Shown piece by piece: positions 46,666 to 57,901 of a stretch of 64,000 nt of DNA. Each line of letters begins with the position of its first letter. Position 1 is the stretch's first letter. This stretch comes from Arthrinium phaeospermum (Eukaryota; Ascomycota; Sordariomycetes; Amphisphaeriales; Apiosporaceae): assembly GCA_006503535.1 (NCBI GenBank), contig QYRS01000004.1, positions 2,666,001-2,730,000 on the forward strand. Direction: 5' to 3'. The translations under genes were made by a program, and so were the position numbers. The notes beneath the pieces are model-generated. The model did no database searches. It saw only the letters and a list, made by a program, of their open reading frames with translations, and was not told the origin of the DNA.

Positions 46666-47637
46666 ATGATGGACCCCGCGTGTATTGATGACGAGACTGC
46701 CCGTCGGGAATATGACGAGGTGAAAGCGAGGCTTGATAAGAAGTGGGAAATACAAGAGGTTAACAGACAGTCGTACAACGCCCAAGACTGGAAGGAAAAC
46801 AACGAGACGGCGAAATGCTACGACATGAAGAGCCTCTTGATGAGCTTCGGCACGGTCACGATCAGAGACAAACCAGGGGAAGCGGGTGGCCCGCAAGTCC
46901 TCGTCTTCTGGAATGCGAGGCACCAGTCGTACCAGCTCCCCAAGGGCCGGAGGAACTTACACGAGAGCCCCGCCGACGCCGCGCTGCGCGAAACCCTGGA
47001 GGAGACGGGCGTCCAGGTCAAGCCCCGGTACCTCCTGTCCGACACCCGCATTGTGCTGGACAGTCCCGAAACCGCCGACGATGTGGAATTGGTGCGCCGC
47101 AACCTCGACAACGAGACCATCACCAGCGTGAACCGCGACGTCGTGTACGCTATGAGCTACGACGACAAGAAGACCCGCGCGCACCGGCACGTCTACTTCT
47201 ACGCCGCGCAGCCCGCGGGCGGGGACGGGGAGTCGGACGCGGCGCGGCTGAGCGACGAAGACAAGACCAACAAGGTCCGGTGGTTCGGCTTCGAGGAGGC
47301 GCGGAGGCGGCTCACCATGCGGGCGGAGCGCGCGGCCGTCATCACGACGCAGATCTTGTACGAGCGAACGAGGGACAGCCACAGCAGCAGCAGCAGCAGC
47401 GACCCGGGGGCGCGCAGCTTGTCGGACCGGCTGATCCAGAAGTGGGAGAAGGACGACGAGGTGCGCAGACTGTCGTGGGCCAAACCGCTGGCGCGGGCCG
47501 TGGCGGCTGACGAGAGGAATGCGGCATTGCTGGCTGAGGCTATCAAGAAGATTGTGCCGGGTGGGGACCAAGCAGTAGCACGTATACTCAACTCGCTAAA
47601 GCACCTCGACTCTATGCAGGGGGTTGCTGAAGCGTAG
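46666..47637 (+). CDS. Nudix hydrolase
   Basis: A single exon of 323 residues; the first of two adjacent ATGs is used. The Nudix box is complete at residues 94-116: GRRNLHESPADAALRETLEE followed by TGV, fitting Gx5Ex7REUxEExGU, so metal-dependent cleavage of a nucleoside diphosphate linked to X is expected. Upstream, SLLMSFGTVTIRDKP and VLVFWNARHQSYQLPKG are the usual strands before the box; HVYFYAAQPAGG and KVRWFGFEEARRRLT complete the fold. About 90 residues follow the domain, with a Ser run (AGC repeat) and a helix-rich end. The early helical segment (about 50 residues) is also extra. The substrate cannot be deduced; diadenosine or inositol-polyphosphate hydrolases share this layout. Confidence 0.88.
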   Translation: MMDPACIDDETARREYDEVKARLDKKWEIQEVNRQSYNAQDWKENNETAKCYDMKSLLMSFGTVTIRDKPGEAGGPQVLVFWNARHQSYQLPKGRRNLHESPADAALRETLEETGVQVKPRYLLSDTRIVLDSPETADDVELVRRNLDNETITSVNRDVVYAMSYDDKKTRAHRHVYFYAAQPAGGDGESDAARLSDEDKTNKVRWFGFEEARRRLTMRAERAAVITTQILYERTRDSHSSSSSSDPGARSLSDRLIQKWEKDDEVRRLSWAKPLARAVAADERNAALLAEAIKKIVPGGDQAVARILNSLKHLDSMQGVAEA

Positions 47638-48276
47638 ATATCGAGGGAAAAGGGGCCCAAACGAGCTTCCAAGGCAAGATTAAGGATACAACACAGGATG
47701 GGCATTTGCAGAAAGGCAGGGAGGGAGATTTGCGATCAAGTTACAGGTTTTGCTTTGTTATGGATTGTACGGGAAGAATGATACCATTGCCTGTCCAGTC
47801 ACTTTAATATTTTTCAATTAATTGAGGGCCAATTTCGAAATCGAACATGATATCGGGGAGGTCGCCGTCCTGGCCTGAATACCATAATTCGAGCGTAGAG
47901 GATCGATGTGTTAAATTTCCAACCTACATGTACATAGGAATTCCAACCAATGGCTGCCCACCATGCCTCGGTATAGCGTGACATCATCAGCGCTGGCGAC
48001 CCCACCTTGGAGTCGTATCATTGACGACAAGCAAGGGAGCTCCAATGCCAGCCACTATTACCCCTCACTAATGGAAGCTAGGCGAGCCGGGCATCCACTG
48101 TAGCTATCGAGTGTGAAACTTCATGGGATCTTGCCTGCTTGCTTCGAAGCTGCATTTGCAGTCGCCATGTGAAGTATGTTCTGCTTACAGAGCCAATAGG
48201 GGCCAATTGACCGATTGCTAGCACCCTCGTAAGCTTCACACTTTGCATAACTCATCATAGAAACTGAAAACTGGTT
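47638..48276. other. Intergenic region
   Basis: About 640 bases. No gene or repeat recognised. Confidence 0.45.
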
Positions 48277-49503
48277 ATGGCTTTCTCTAGATCTGCCAGC
48301 AGAGCGGCCTCCTCCCCCGCAGCATCCGCCCTGCGTAGCAGCCAGCAGCTCTTAAACTCAGCCGTTGCCCCCACCACGTATAAGCCAAGCTCGCCGCCCG
48401 TTTCTTCCTCCTCCTCCACTTTCCACGCCCAAGGAAATCGACTGCCCGCCACCAGAAGCTATACTCAACACACAAACCAAACCACCCAGACTCTACTCCA
48501 AAGCCGAAACACAACCCAAACCGCAAAGATGTCGACCATGCCGGCACAGGGCGGCCACTCTCAGGCCTGCTGCAACATCCCGCCCGTCGTATCGAAGGGC
48601 TACCAGAACAAGGGGAGCTATGAAGAGATTGGAGGCTTCAAGTCATGTAAGAGAACATGGTTCAACTCCTGACTCCTTGCACGCGGGTATCTGACAGCTG
48701 TCTTCTTCCAATTAGACGTCACCGGCCCCAAGGACGCAGCCAAGGGAGTCCTTGTCATCTACGATATCTTCGGTTACTATCCCCAGACCCTGCAGGGTGC
48801 CGACATCATGTCCAGCTCCGACGACCACCAGAAGTACAAGGTGGTGATGCCCGATTGGTTCAAGGGCGAGCCTGCCCCTATCGAGTGGTGAGTCGCTGTC
48901 TTGAAATCAAGTAATTATACTGGAGATATGCGGCCTTGCTCACCAATATATCGTGTGCTGTCCAGGTTCCCTCCGGACACCGAGGAGAAGCAGAAGAACC
49001 TCGGCGCTTTCTTCGGACGGTTCCCTCCTCCCAGCGTTGCCGAAAAGGTCCCAGCTTACATGAAGGCCGCCAAGGAGAAGTTCCCCGAGGTCAAGGAATG
49101 GGCTATCCTGGGTGTAAGTATATCCGTACTTCCCCCGTTTTAAAAAAGGACGGTTTAATTAATAGCTCTGCAGTACTGCTGGGGAGGCAAGGTCGTGTCT
49201 CTGGTGGTCGCCTCGCCCGAGAACGTCTTCAAGGCCGGCGTCGAGTGCCACCCGGCCATGGTCGAGCCTGAGGACGCCAAGAACATCAAGGTGCCCCTGT
49301 GCATGCTCGCTTCCAAGGACGAGCCCGTCGAGGACGTCAAGAAGTTCGAGGCCAACTTGTCGGGCGCCAAGCACGTCGAGACGTTCGGCGACCAGATCCA
49401 CGGCTGGATGGCGGCGCGCAGCGACCTCGAGGACAGCCGTGTCAAGGAGGAGTACGTTCGCGGATACAAGACAGTGCTCGGGTTCTTTCAGAAGAACTTG
49501 TGA
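48277..49503 (+). CDS. Dienelactone hydrolase family protein, possible dual targeting
   Basis: Exons 48277-48646, 48716-48887, 48966-49113 and 49174-49503 give 339 residues. The alpha/beta-hydrolase core has the family triad: Cys232 in LGYCWGGK, Asp279 in ASKDEPVE and His306 in QIHGWMAARSD. The N-terminal 84 residues are Ser/Ala/Arg-rich with no acidic residue (MAFSRSASRAASSPAASALR), a typical mitochondrial presequence. A second in-frame ATG at 48529 (MSTMPAQGGHSQACC) begins exactly where the conserved protein starts, so a cytosolic form could be made from the same gene. Many fungal members are annotated only as AIM2-like or dienelactone hydrolases, and the physiological substrate is unknown. 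Confidence 0.88.
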
Positions 49504-50110
49504 GAAGAACAATATGGGTTTATCATTCATAATCGATCCATGGTTTTGATGACTCAACATTGAGCACTAGGAACTTCTACATAGGTATCTACCCCCACAA
49601 TACGAATTGACGATTGTAACGACATCTTTGGCTGGTCAATCCACTCCGATAATGTAGGACAGTAAGAGGAATGATGCGGGCATATAATGCCCAGCTTATT
49701 TGCTAATCCCGGCCCTTTTTGGATGAGGGGTATAGAACCTCAAGTACCAGAAATGCCCAGCCGAGGTTTGCATTAGGTACATTTGTGGCGTGATTTGGCG
49801 TCGAACGCAGCAACGATCAGGATACATAATTTACTCAAACCTATCAAAGCAGACATTGGAAAAGATATATCTGTTTTTTGGACGTACTTGATTGATTCTC
49901 CTCTCGTTTGCTGCCTAATTTTAATTCCGATCGGTTCCTGAGGCCAGTCGCACCTGCCTCTCCAAACCCCACACTCTTTCCGTTTGTTGCAATCAAGCAA
50001 CAACGGCCACCATCTAAATTCTCTGGAGACCAATTCCCCATCTCCTCATGCGCCGGAGATGTCACACAGCAACGTGGAAAGTTCGGCTACTCTACTCTGA
50101 AGGGAAGACG
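49504..50110. other. Intergenic region
   Basis: About 600 bases between two + strand genes. No gene recognised. Confidence 0.45.
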
Positions 50111-51412
50111 ATGCCAGCATACGTTCCACCTCATAAGCTGCGACAAGCAGCTGGCGGTGCTGCCGCAGAGGCAGGCACGGCAGACGCGCCAGCTGATACA
50201 CCACCCAGCAATGGCGCCTCGCCTGCAAATTCACGGTTCAGCACCCGCGGTGGTGGCCGAGCTGGGTTCAGCGGAGGACTTGGCCGTGGGGGTGGTCGAG
50301 GCTGGTCTACCCGACCAGCGCGTGTTGACGCCAGCGAGCTGTACCACTACAATGACATCAACAACCGTTTCTGGCCTGGTGAGGAAGATGCTTCGGTGAC
50401 TAGTAACCGATCGACATTCAACGACTCAAATACGCGAGTTGATCAGTTGGCATACATCACGCTGTTCAAGAACGCCAATCCTCGTTGGGGAAGCGATCAG
50501 ATTGTGTTTGGAAAGTCCAACCTGGGACGGCTGCCTGACTACCAGAGCCAGACAGAGGGGAAGGAAGATTACTTCCCAAAACTTACCAAAGAGAGTCTTG
50601 CTGATCCTGGACAATCGGAGCCCAGCTTAGCACAGGACAACGTCCCCAATACTACAGCCAGTGGCGGCGAGGAAGACCTGGCAGCTAAGGATGAGCCCAA
50701 CCCTCTTCTCGAGGCACAAAAAGTCCGCATTTCTGTTCTAATGGAGAACAGCAAGAATGGAAATGAAGGCGAAGAGGCCTCTTCGCCAGTCCAGCAAATT
50801 CCAGATGACGAGAGCGAGATGGCACCAGGTTCGCACCAAAGCCCGGGATCTAATGGCAACGCGCGCAAGCTTGTCAGCATACCACCCATGGACTACGTTC
50901 CTAGTTCCCACGCACCCATTGCCGTCTTCGAGGAAGTTCGAAGCAACCTTTTCAAGTTCGCCGGTTGGCACTCGGTTGCACGCGTTAGTATCCTAGCTCC
51001 TCACTCCGAGAGCCTGGCACGCATGCTGCAGCAGAAGTGGGAGCGTCGGGACCGCCTTGGTAATTCCATGCCAGTACAGAGAAGTCCCGGACAGTGGTTA
51101 GCGTCCCTTGCCCACCAATGGGCTGTCGTCAAGTTTGAGAAACTGGCCTCGGACGTCGCACCAGCTGCGCCAACCATCGAGAAGCTGCCGCCACCCCCGA
51201 AACCCTCCACACATGGCTCTGAAGGGGAGGTCAAAGGTGTGAACGAGATGCTCAACGACCTGCGGCTGAAGGACCACTGGGTTGGCCAAGATTCCATGAA
51301 CGAAGTCGAGGGACACAAAGTCGTCGGAAAGGGGGAGGCCACACCGAGACCGAGCGGCCTCTCCGGTGGTATGACTGATCAACGGGAGAACATTCCTCCA
51401 CCAGCTGAGTAG
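50111..51412 (+). CDS. Unknown RGG-containing protein, conserved-looking
   Basis: One exon of 433 residues from the ATG of MPAYVPPHKLRQA; the frame runs further upstream, but this start matches the common fungal MPAYVPPH-type N-terminus. Residues about 45-75 form a Gly/Arg-rich box (RGGGRAGFSGGLGRGGGRGW), typical of RNA-binding or methylated proteins. Folded-looking segments are ELYHYNDINNRFWPGEED, LFKNANPRWGSDQIVFGKSN and VFEEVRSNLFKFAGWHSVAR followed by VSILAPHSESLARMLQQKWE. The last half of the C-terminus is disordered. I recognise no named domain. A role in RNA metabolism is a guess from the RGG box alone. Confidence 0.75.
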   Translation: MPAYVPPHKLRQAAGGAAAEAGTADAPADTPPSNGASPANSRFSTRGGGRAGFSGGLGRGGGRGWSTRPARVDASELYHYNDINNRFWPGEEDASVTSNRSTFNDSNTRVDQLAYITLFKNANPRWGSDQIVFGKSNLGRLPDYQSQTEGKEDYFPKLTKESLADPGQSEPSLAQDNVPNTTASGGEEDLAAKDEPNPLLEAQKVRISVLMENSKNGNEGEEASSPVQQIPDDESEMAPGSHQSPGSNGNARKLVSIPPMDYVPSSHAPIAVFEEVRSNLFKFAGWHSVARVSILAPHSESLARMLQQKWERRDRLGNSMPVQRSPGQWLASLAHQWAVVKFEKLASDVAPAAPTIEKLPPPPKPSTHGSEGEVKGVNEMLNDLRLKDHWVGQDSMNEVEGHKVVGKGEATPRPSGLSGGMTDQRENIPPPAE

Positions 51413-53308
51413 TCACCCGGGGTTTTGCAAGTTGCTGGTGTGGTTTTCACGAACAGAATGAAAAGGGTAAAAGGAGGAAATGATAAAAGACAGGGCATCT
51501 GAGATGTTCAAACCCCCGAATGTGCATGTACGATAGCTAGGGATGGCGATATCGAGAGAACCAGATGTTGCTCTACAGGTCAAGAATGACACACAATGAG
51601 ATCATATTTCGCTAAATGAAATGGTGCTCAGCCTTCATATTTTCTCAGTTTGACGTTTCAGCTCATACCCAACCCGAAGATATTAAGAAACGACACGTGG
51701 CAGCTTCATCCAAGACACTACTAACTGAGGAAGCTCGTCTTGGGCAATTGCATCAGCCTTACAATCATAGAACACCCCGATCGAAAACGACCATCGAGAT
51801 CGGGTAGAAGCAGCCGGGTGCAGAGGGTATCTGCGAGCTGCAGGACAGGCCCCCCTGCAGGGAGGCTTTCTGCTGAGGCAGCGAGCAGACGAGGCAACTG
51901 ATTCCTCATTTTTCGTTTACTCCAAATCCTGCTGTACATATGTGAATACGCGCCCAAAGTATCTGGCCATCTCGAGAGGCAGCCAGAAGGCAACTTTGGC
52001 AATCTTGGGAGTTCTTTGTCCTGGCCCTGGCAGGGAGGGCCAATGACGTCAGGGATATTCCGTCGCACTGGACTCCTATTCGCTTCACGTTTGATACTCT
52101 ACCTATCATTTGCTCGATGTTTTGATATGAGCAAGGAAGACACCAGCTTCGGGGAGCTTCTATTCCGACGAGTCCGGGGGATCGAGATTACCAAATTTCG
52201 GGGGGAATGGTGGGAAATCAGCACATCCTCGTTGCAATTTACCATGTTTGGGGGCATGGGCATGTATGTTGTATCAATGATACCGGTACATGCATCCACC
52301 TCTCACAAACATCGCCATTGCGGTAGGGCTTGGGGGCATTGCCCACTCTAAAATTAGGCCAATCCTTATTCAACGGATCCGGGCCCCCGGATCGACTTGT
52401 ACCCCAACTTAACCTAGAGGCGCGGGATGGACCTTCTTTGGGAGGTCCAGTTATTCCCAGCTTGCAGGTACTGTCTGTCAGACTGGCGCCACCCGGCATG
52501 CTAATCCGGGGTTTCTTTTGAACATACCTAAGCAGTTGGTCGTCCAAGTGTCACCTGGCTGCCAAGGTCCTAAATCGAAGCAAGAGTTGGGTACTACTAA
52601 TAAGAGAGCCAGCTAATAAACGGTTGACGTAGAAGGCGTGTGCCAATCTTGGCCCTGTAAGATCTGCAACGAGGTGTGCGACATGGCGACGAAATCCCTC
52701 CGCGTTTCTTCTTTTCAGTACCTAGCAACCAACATCATCATCATCTCGTGAGATTCCGCCAGTGCCTTCTTTTGGCACGAGCTTCAGCCCAGCGTCAGCG
52801 TCTGTCTTTCTTGATGCCGACATTACTTCATCTGCCTTGCCTTCCAACAAACGAAGCTGAGGCGTACCAGCCTGCCCGCCCCCACGGTTCAGGTACTACC
52901 TCCTGGGTCGGAAGTCGGAAGGGAAACGTGGCTTCAATTGGCGGACGCTCTGCTCCGGCTGGTTGCTGACGTCTACTGCTCTCTCTGCTGTTCGATTCTT
53001 TGCCTAGACTACGGGCAGAACATGGGGAGAATCCAATAGCATAGGTACTAACGTTTCCAAGATCGTGAAGTCTGTGCTTCTTTTCGTTGTCCCAGGTGAG
53101 ACAGCACATCAAGTGTCCTATGCACCGCCACTATGACGATGTCGTCGTCGTTTGCTACACAGTCGGATTTGTATAAAGATTACTCGCAGCCACGTAGTTG
53201 TGAAGTCGAAGACCCGACCTCTGCTTGAAGCTCTCGTGTAAACACATACGCTCACACACCCAAAACATTGACTCCTATCTTTTCTACCCAAGAAATACCT
53301 TCTACACC
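51413..53308. other. Intergenic region, 1.9 kb
   Basis: Between the RGG protein and the SDR, both on +. Small frames only, no family resemblance; no repeats of note. Confidence 0.45.
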
Positions 53309-54609
53309 ATGTACTCATGTTCGCGCATAGCACGTGGCGTCTCCCGCCATGCCCCGATGGCACAATGCGCCCTCAAAACAGTGACTGCTACTTCTACAAG
53401 TACCACTGCCGCAGGGGCTTCTGTCCCCATGTGGACACAGCAGCATGCCACAATACACACTTCAGACAACAGGCCGGCCAACCCAGTAACGCCTAAGCCC
53501 ATGAACCCCGACCCGCGTGAGAACCCCATGGTTGGGATCGCTCCAAACAAGGACGTCAACGTCGCACAGAGACGTATCGCGGACTTCAACCTCACCGGTC
53601 GCGTGTTTGTCGTTACTGGGGGTGGCCGCGGTCTCGGGCTCTCATTAGCTGAGGGGCTCGCTGAGGCTGGTGGATATGGTAAGTGATATATCCCCTTAAC
53701 ACACTGCTATCTAATTCTATGCAAGATGTCTTCCTGTGTGTAAACTTAATAGTGTCCGACTAACGCGACCTTCTTCTTTCCTATGAATAGTATACTGCCT
53801 TGACCGCGACAACAAGGTCGACAAGCGCTGGGAAGAAGCCGCGCGCCGCGCGAAGGAATGGGGCGGTCAGCTGCAGTACCGGCAACAGGACGTGCAGGAC
53901 GCCGCGGGTCTGGACCGGACCATTGGGGCCATCGCGGACGCGCACCAGCGACTAGACGGCCTGGTAGCGGCGGCGGGCGTGCAGCAGATCACGCCGGCGC
54001 TCGAGTACCGCCAGGAGGACGCGGCGCGCATGCTCGACATCAACTACACGGGCGTGTTCATGGCGGCGACGGCGGCGGCGCGGCAGATGAACAAGTACAA
54101 GTGCCGGGGGTCCATGTGCTTCATCGCGAGCATGTCGGGCTCCGTCGCCAACAAGGGCCTGCTCTCGCCCGTCTACAACTCGTCCAAGGCGGCCGTCATC
54201 CAGCTGGCGCGCAACCTCGCCATGGAGTGGAGCCCCATCAACAAGAAGGACGGCACCGGCGGCATCCGCGTCAACTGCATCAGCCCCGGCCACATCATCA
54301 CGCCCATGGTCGAGAAGAACTTTGAGGAGGTGCCCGGGCTCCGCGAGAAGTGGGAGGCCGAGAACATGATGGGCCGCCTTGCGGAGCCGCACGAGTTCAA
54401 GGGCGCTTGCCTCTACCTCCTCAGCAATGCCAGCAGTTTCATGGTGAGCCCTCCTCCGCCCAGCCCCTCACTACCGCTCCCATTATTCTTGTCCTAAAGT
54501 AAGGCCATGGGCGAAGAATTCCTTCTAGAGAGAGTAGGAGATACTGACTCAAACCCACGCGCAGACCGGTAACAACATGGTCATTGACGGTGGACACACT
54601 TCGTGGTAA
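53309..54609 (+). CDS. Short-chain dehydrogenase/reductase with mitochondrial-type leader
   Basis: Exons 53309-53678, 53791-54443 and 54565-54609 give 355 residues. The Rossmann nucleotide loop is VVTGGGRGLGLSLAEGLAEAGG (Thr103-Gly110). The catalytic residues are Ser237 region (CFIASMSGS), Tyr252 and Lys256 (PVYNSSKAAVIQLARN), followed by RVNCISPGHIITPM and an end at TGNNMVIDGGHTSW. The order and the GYTSW-like end match classical SDRs of the sorbose-reductase / arabinitol-dehydrogenase group, which act on polyols or ketoses with NAD(P)H; the exact substrate is not readable. About 85 residues precede the fold, beginning MYSCSRIARGVSRHAP and lacking acidic residues early, so mitochondrial import is likely. 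The last exon is only 45 nt. Confidence 0.88.
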
Positions 54610-55834
54610 TCCGCTCAACCTCGATTTTTTCACATTGTACTATCATACACCATACGCCATTGTAGTTTTCGTTTCATTTGTCGTCAATACGAAGAAAGCC
54701 AGGAGTTGGGTTGGGGTCTCACGCATGTACACCTACTTTAGACGATACCAATATTGGAGAGACATAGCATAACAGGCGCATGGCCTGCGGTTGTTTCGTG
54801 TATACTAGACCTGTTTAGAAACCTTACCCAGCAAGAACATGATGAATGTTACTGTCGAACAACGCAAGGTGTCAAATGAAGATGTAAAGATATGACGATG
54901 CGACCGGCTGCAATAGCTTATCCGATAGTTTTTGCCATTGGCACTACAAAAATTGACAAGTCAGAATGCAAGGCGAATTTTAAGATTTGATGCTGCCAGC
55001 GAGAAGGTGGGATGATGAACTTATTAGCCTAAGACCCCTTGCATTGGTGCGGTTGGGAAGCAGGGATAATGACTGCAGCTGCCAACCTCCAAATCGACCA
55101 CTTGCGTCATTGGTTGATTGTTCCTGGCCAAATCATTGGGAATCGCAACATTGATGTTCTGGAAAGCGATGTTCTTGTTGCGAAGGGCGTTGAGACCAGC
55201 GATGGTCACCATCGCCGACTCCTTCTCACTCTGACTTTCGATATAACCTCAAACCCTCAGTCCTACCGCCAACCGCTACGATCCATCTTTTTTGGCGCTC
55301 TCTCCCTCCGATACAGCGGGTTCCCAGGTTTCGATGCGTGCAGGTCTAGACAGGGATCCATTACTTGGATTGGTAGATCTGGGGTCCGGATTGACAACGA
55401 ACGCGCGCTAAACCTGACATCTCGCTTTCGCTCTACGTCATTCGCTGTGCGACTTCGAAGCTGGTTTTTGAAACAGACGTACTGATTGGCTCAGGGGTAC
55501 TCTCATTGGCGCCGTTGAACATGCCATAATCTGGATACATGTATGCAGCGCCCTGATTTGGACAGACGACGAAGCATACTCCTGAAAGCAGGGCCTTTGC
55601 CAAATTGTCTCAGTCTTGGCGAACCTTCAAGAACCCTAATCACCGCTCCTCCTCGCTGAGCTTGTAACATGCTCTGTTGCTCAAACAGCGAACCCCAATC
55701 GATAATATATACCCTTTGCCCTTGGAGCTGCGGGTCGCACAGTCTGCCGCGCCACCCACCTTGACTCTCAAGATAACCTTTTTCTTTTTCTTATTTTTTG
55801 GTTGCTCGACCTTGTAACTGCGGCGCATCGCAGC
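54610..55834. other. Intergenic region with promoter of the thaumatin-like gene
   Basis: 1.2 kb. TATATA at 55706-55711 lies about 130 bases before the thaumatin-like ATG, followed by a T-rich tract (about 55777-55802). A short minus-strand ORF at 55212-55024 is listed separately. Confidence 0.45.
55024..55212 (-). CDS. Possible small ORF or gene fragment
   Basis: A 62-codon frame beginning MVTIAGLNALRNKNIAFQ. The first 35 codons use the preferred C-ending codons (AAC, ATC, CGC, AAG) as expressed fungal genes do, and the composition (Asn/Ile-rich, repetitive) is protein-like. The frame has no signal peptide and no recognised family. A stop lies 12 codons upstream of the ATG, so it could be an exon of a lost gene. 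Confidence 0.2.
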   Translation of the reverse strand: MVTIAGLNALRNKNIAFQNINVAIPNDLARNNQPMTQVVDLEVGSCSHYPCFPTAPMQGVLG

Positions 55835-57151
55835 ATGATGGAAACAAAACCGCAAAAGGACAGCTCTCGAGGCCTCATGTCGAACTATAAAGCCGTGGTA
55901 GCTACTGCACTGCTACTCGGGTCCCAAATTCCCGGTACGGAAGCCAAAGTATACCCCAGTAACCATGAGTCGTACAAGTTCAACTATCTCAACAACCGTA
56001 TGCGGCACCTCAAGCCGAGAAGCGACCTATCCAAACGCGACAGACCGATATCTCTGAAGGTTACAAATAGCTGCCCAGATACTCTGTGGCCAGGTATCGC
56101 GACTCAGTTCGGAGATCCTCCCGAGTCCAGCGGCTTCGCGCTTGGTCCTGGTAAAACGAGGAACCTGACTGTAAGCTCCGACTGGCAAGGTCGGGTCTGG
56201 GGTAGAACAAACTGTACCACTGGCGATGACAGTGCGACTGCAACCTGCATGACGGGTGATTGTTTCGGAAAGCTGGAGTGTGCCTATAGTGTAAGTCGCA
56301 ATATGTCCCCCGAACGCAGTGCGACGAACGCTAACTTAAACTCTCAGGGGGCTCCCCCAGCTACTCTTGCCGAATTCAACCTGGCTGGCGGCGAGACGCG
56401 GAAGCAGACGTTCTATGATATCTCGCTAGTCGACGGGTACAATCTCCCCTTGGGAATCGTCTACCACCCTGCGCCAAACACGACAAACTTCCCGCCAAAC
56501 TTGCTTAACGCAGCATGTATAGCCACCGCAGGCTACTTGAGGGATCCCGTTAGAACGGGGACCTTCTATACGAACTCGAGCTTCCCCACGCCGTACGACG
56601 ACATCCAGACCAACCAGGCGGTGTCTAAGTGGTGCCCCTGGGACCTGCAAGCCTTCCTCCCGGAGAAGCCCGGGGACGGAGTGTACCCCTACCCCGACGA
56701 CAACGTGCAGCGCCCCGGCTTCGACCCGTGCAAGAGCGCATGCGCGGCCACGAACTCGCCCAGCGACTGCTGCACCGGCAAGTACGACGACCCGAGCGTC
56801 TGCAAGCCGAGCCTGTACTCGGGGCGGGCCAAGGCTATGTGCCCGGACGCGTACAGCTTCGCCTTCGACGACACGACCTCGACCTTCATCGTGCCCAGCG
56901 GCGGCGGCTGGGAGGTCGTCTTCTGCCCCGAGGGCCGCAGCACCAACATCCTCGCCACCTTTGGCCGCCAGCTCTCGGCGATTGCGTCGGGCTCACTTTC
57001 GGTGGAGGAGATGGAGGCCACGACTATGAACGAGACCTTTATCGACGAACAGCCCGAGGGTTCTTCCGATTCGTCGGCTGCTTCGGGATTGCAAGGCCCG
57101 AGCATCTTCGCCTGTGTCATCGCGGCGACTGCGGCGTTCTTGATGTACTAG
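55835..57151 (+). CDS. Thaumatin-like protein, probably GPI-anchored
   Basis: Exons 55835-56290 and 56348-57151 give 419 residues. The 57-nt intron (GTAAGT, branch GCTAAC, CTCAG) is a multiple of three with no stop, so it looks coding when read through. Thaumatin-family landmarks are ISLKVTNSCPDTLWPGIATQ, WQGRVWGRTNCT, TGDCFGKLECAYS, PATLAEFNLAGG and FYDISLVDGYNLPL, plus many cysteines; the fold binds or cleaves beta-glucans in plant and fungal members. The N-terminus has two possible starts; the ATG at 55877 gives the better signal peptide (MSNYKAVVATALLLGSQIPG). The C-terminus has a Ser-rich stretch and a hydrophobic end (IFACVIAATAAFLMY) with no residues after, which fits GPI anchoring at the cell wall or membrane. 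Confidence 0.88.
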   Translation: MMETKPQKDSSRGLMSNYKAVVATALLLGSQIPGTEAKVYPSNHESYKFNYLNNRMRHLKPRSDLSKRDRPISLKVTNSCPDTLWPGIATQFGDPPESSGFALGPGKTRNLTVSSDWQGRVWGRTNCTTGDDSATATCMTGDCFGKLECAYSVSRNMSPERSATNANLNSQGAPPATLAEFNLAGGETRKQTFYDISLVDGYNLPLGIVYHPAPNTTNFPPNLLNAACIATAGYLRDPVRTGTFYTNSSFPTPYDDIQTNQAVSKWCPWDLQAFLPEKPGDGVYPYPDDNVQRPGFDPCKSACAATNSPSDCCTGKYDDPSVCKPSLYSGRAKAMCPDAYSFAFDDTTSTFIVPSGGGWEVVFCPEGRSTNILATFGRQLSAIASGSLSVEEMEATTMNETFIDEQPEGSSDSSAASGLQGPSIFACVIAATAAFLMY

Positions 57152-57901
57152 GGAGGGGGGTAATAACGACTCCGACTTACTTACCACGGATGTCTACGAT
57201 GAATGAAAGGATACGACGCAAAATTTTTGGCTTTTTCAGGAGATATGGCGTTGGTGGGGATATACTATAGCGAGAGTTGCGGGACTGGTAATGACCAATG
57301 CACCTGCATTGATTGCAGCGGGCGAACAGGCCTGCATACGTACATACACCTTGTTGGATGCGACGAACCCCCTAGAGAACAACTACTTGATACCCTCGAA
57401 CATACAGCTTAGCATTGCATATACTAAATATTAGACTTTTTGCACCAATTATCAGTCATGCAAATTACCGAAGTCTGTTGCCTTTAGACCATATCCTCTC
57501 GCATGTTGTCGTCTGCTCGCTGTGGCTGTATTGGGGATCACTGGAATTTGCTGTAGTATTTGAACACCATTAGTCGATTTCTCGAGGATCGCAAGTTCCC
57601 AAGTGGCTGGCATGCAACTTGAACGGTCCAATAATATGTTGCGCGCGCTCTCTCTCTCGTCTATATGTGGCGTCAATCATCAACTTCCGTCCGGTCCCAG
57701 TCCTTTCCGACCAATGCAAGTCTCTCTACCAAGTAAACGCCATCCCCTTTTCTTGAATCGAAAAGGGGGGTTCGGGAACGGGGAAGACGGCTCGCTCTGG
57801 CTCATGTCCCTGAACTCCGAAACAACAAATGCCGACCGGCTTACTGCCTAATCTAGTAAGCACATATATCCCTCCTTTTTCTTTGTGGTCCTTTCTCTCG
57901 T
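57152..57901. other. Convergent intergenic spacer
   Basis: About 750 bases between converging stops. No gene recognised. Confidence 0.5.
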
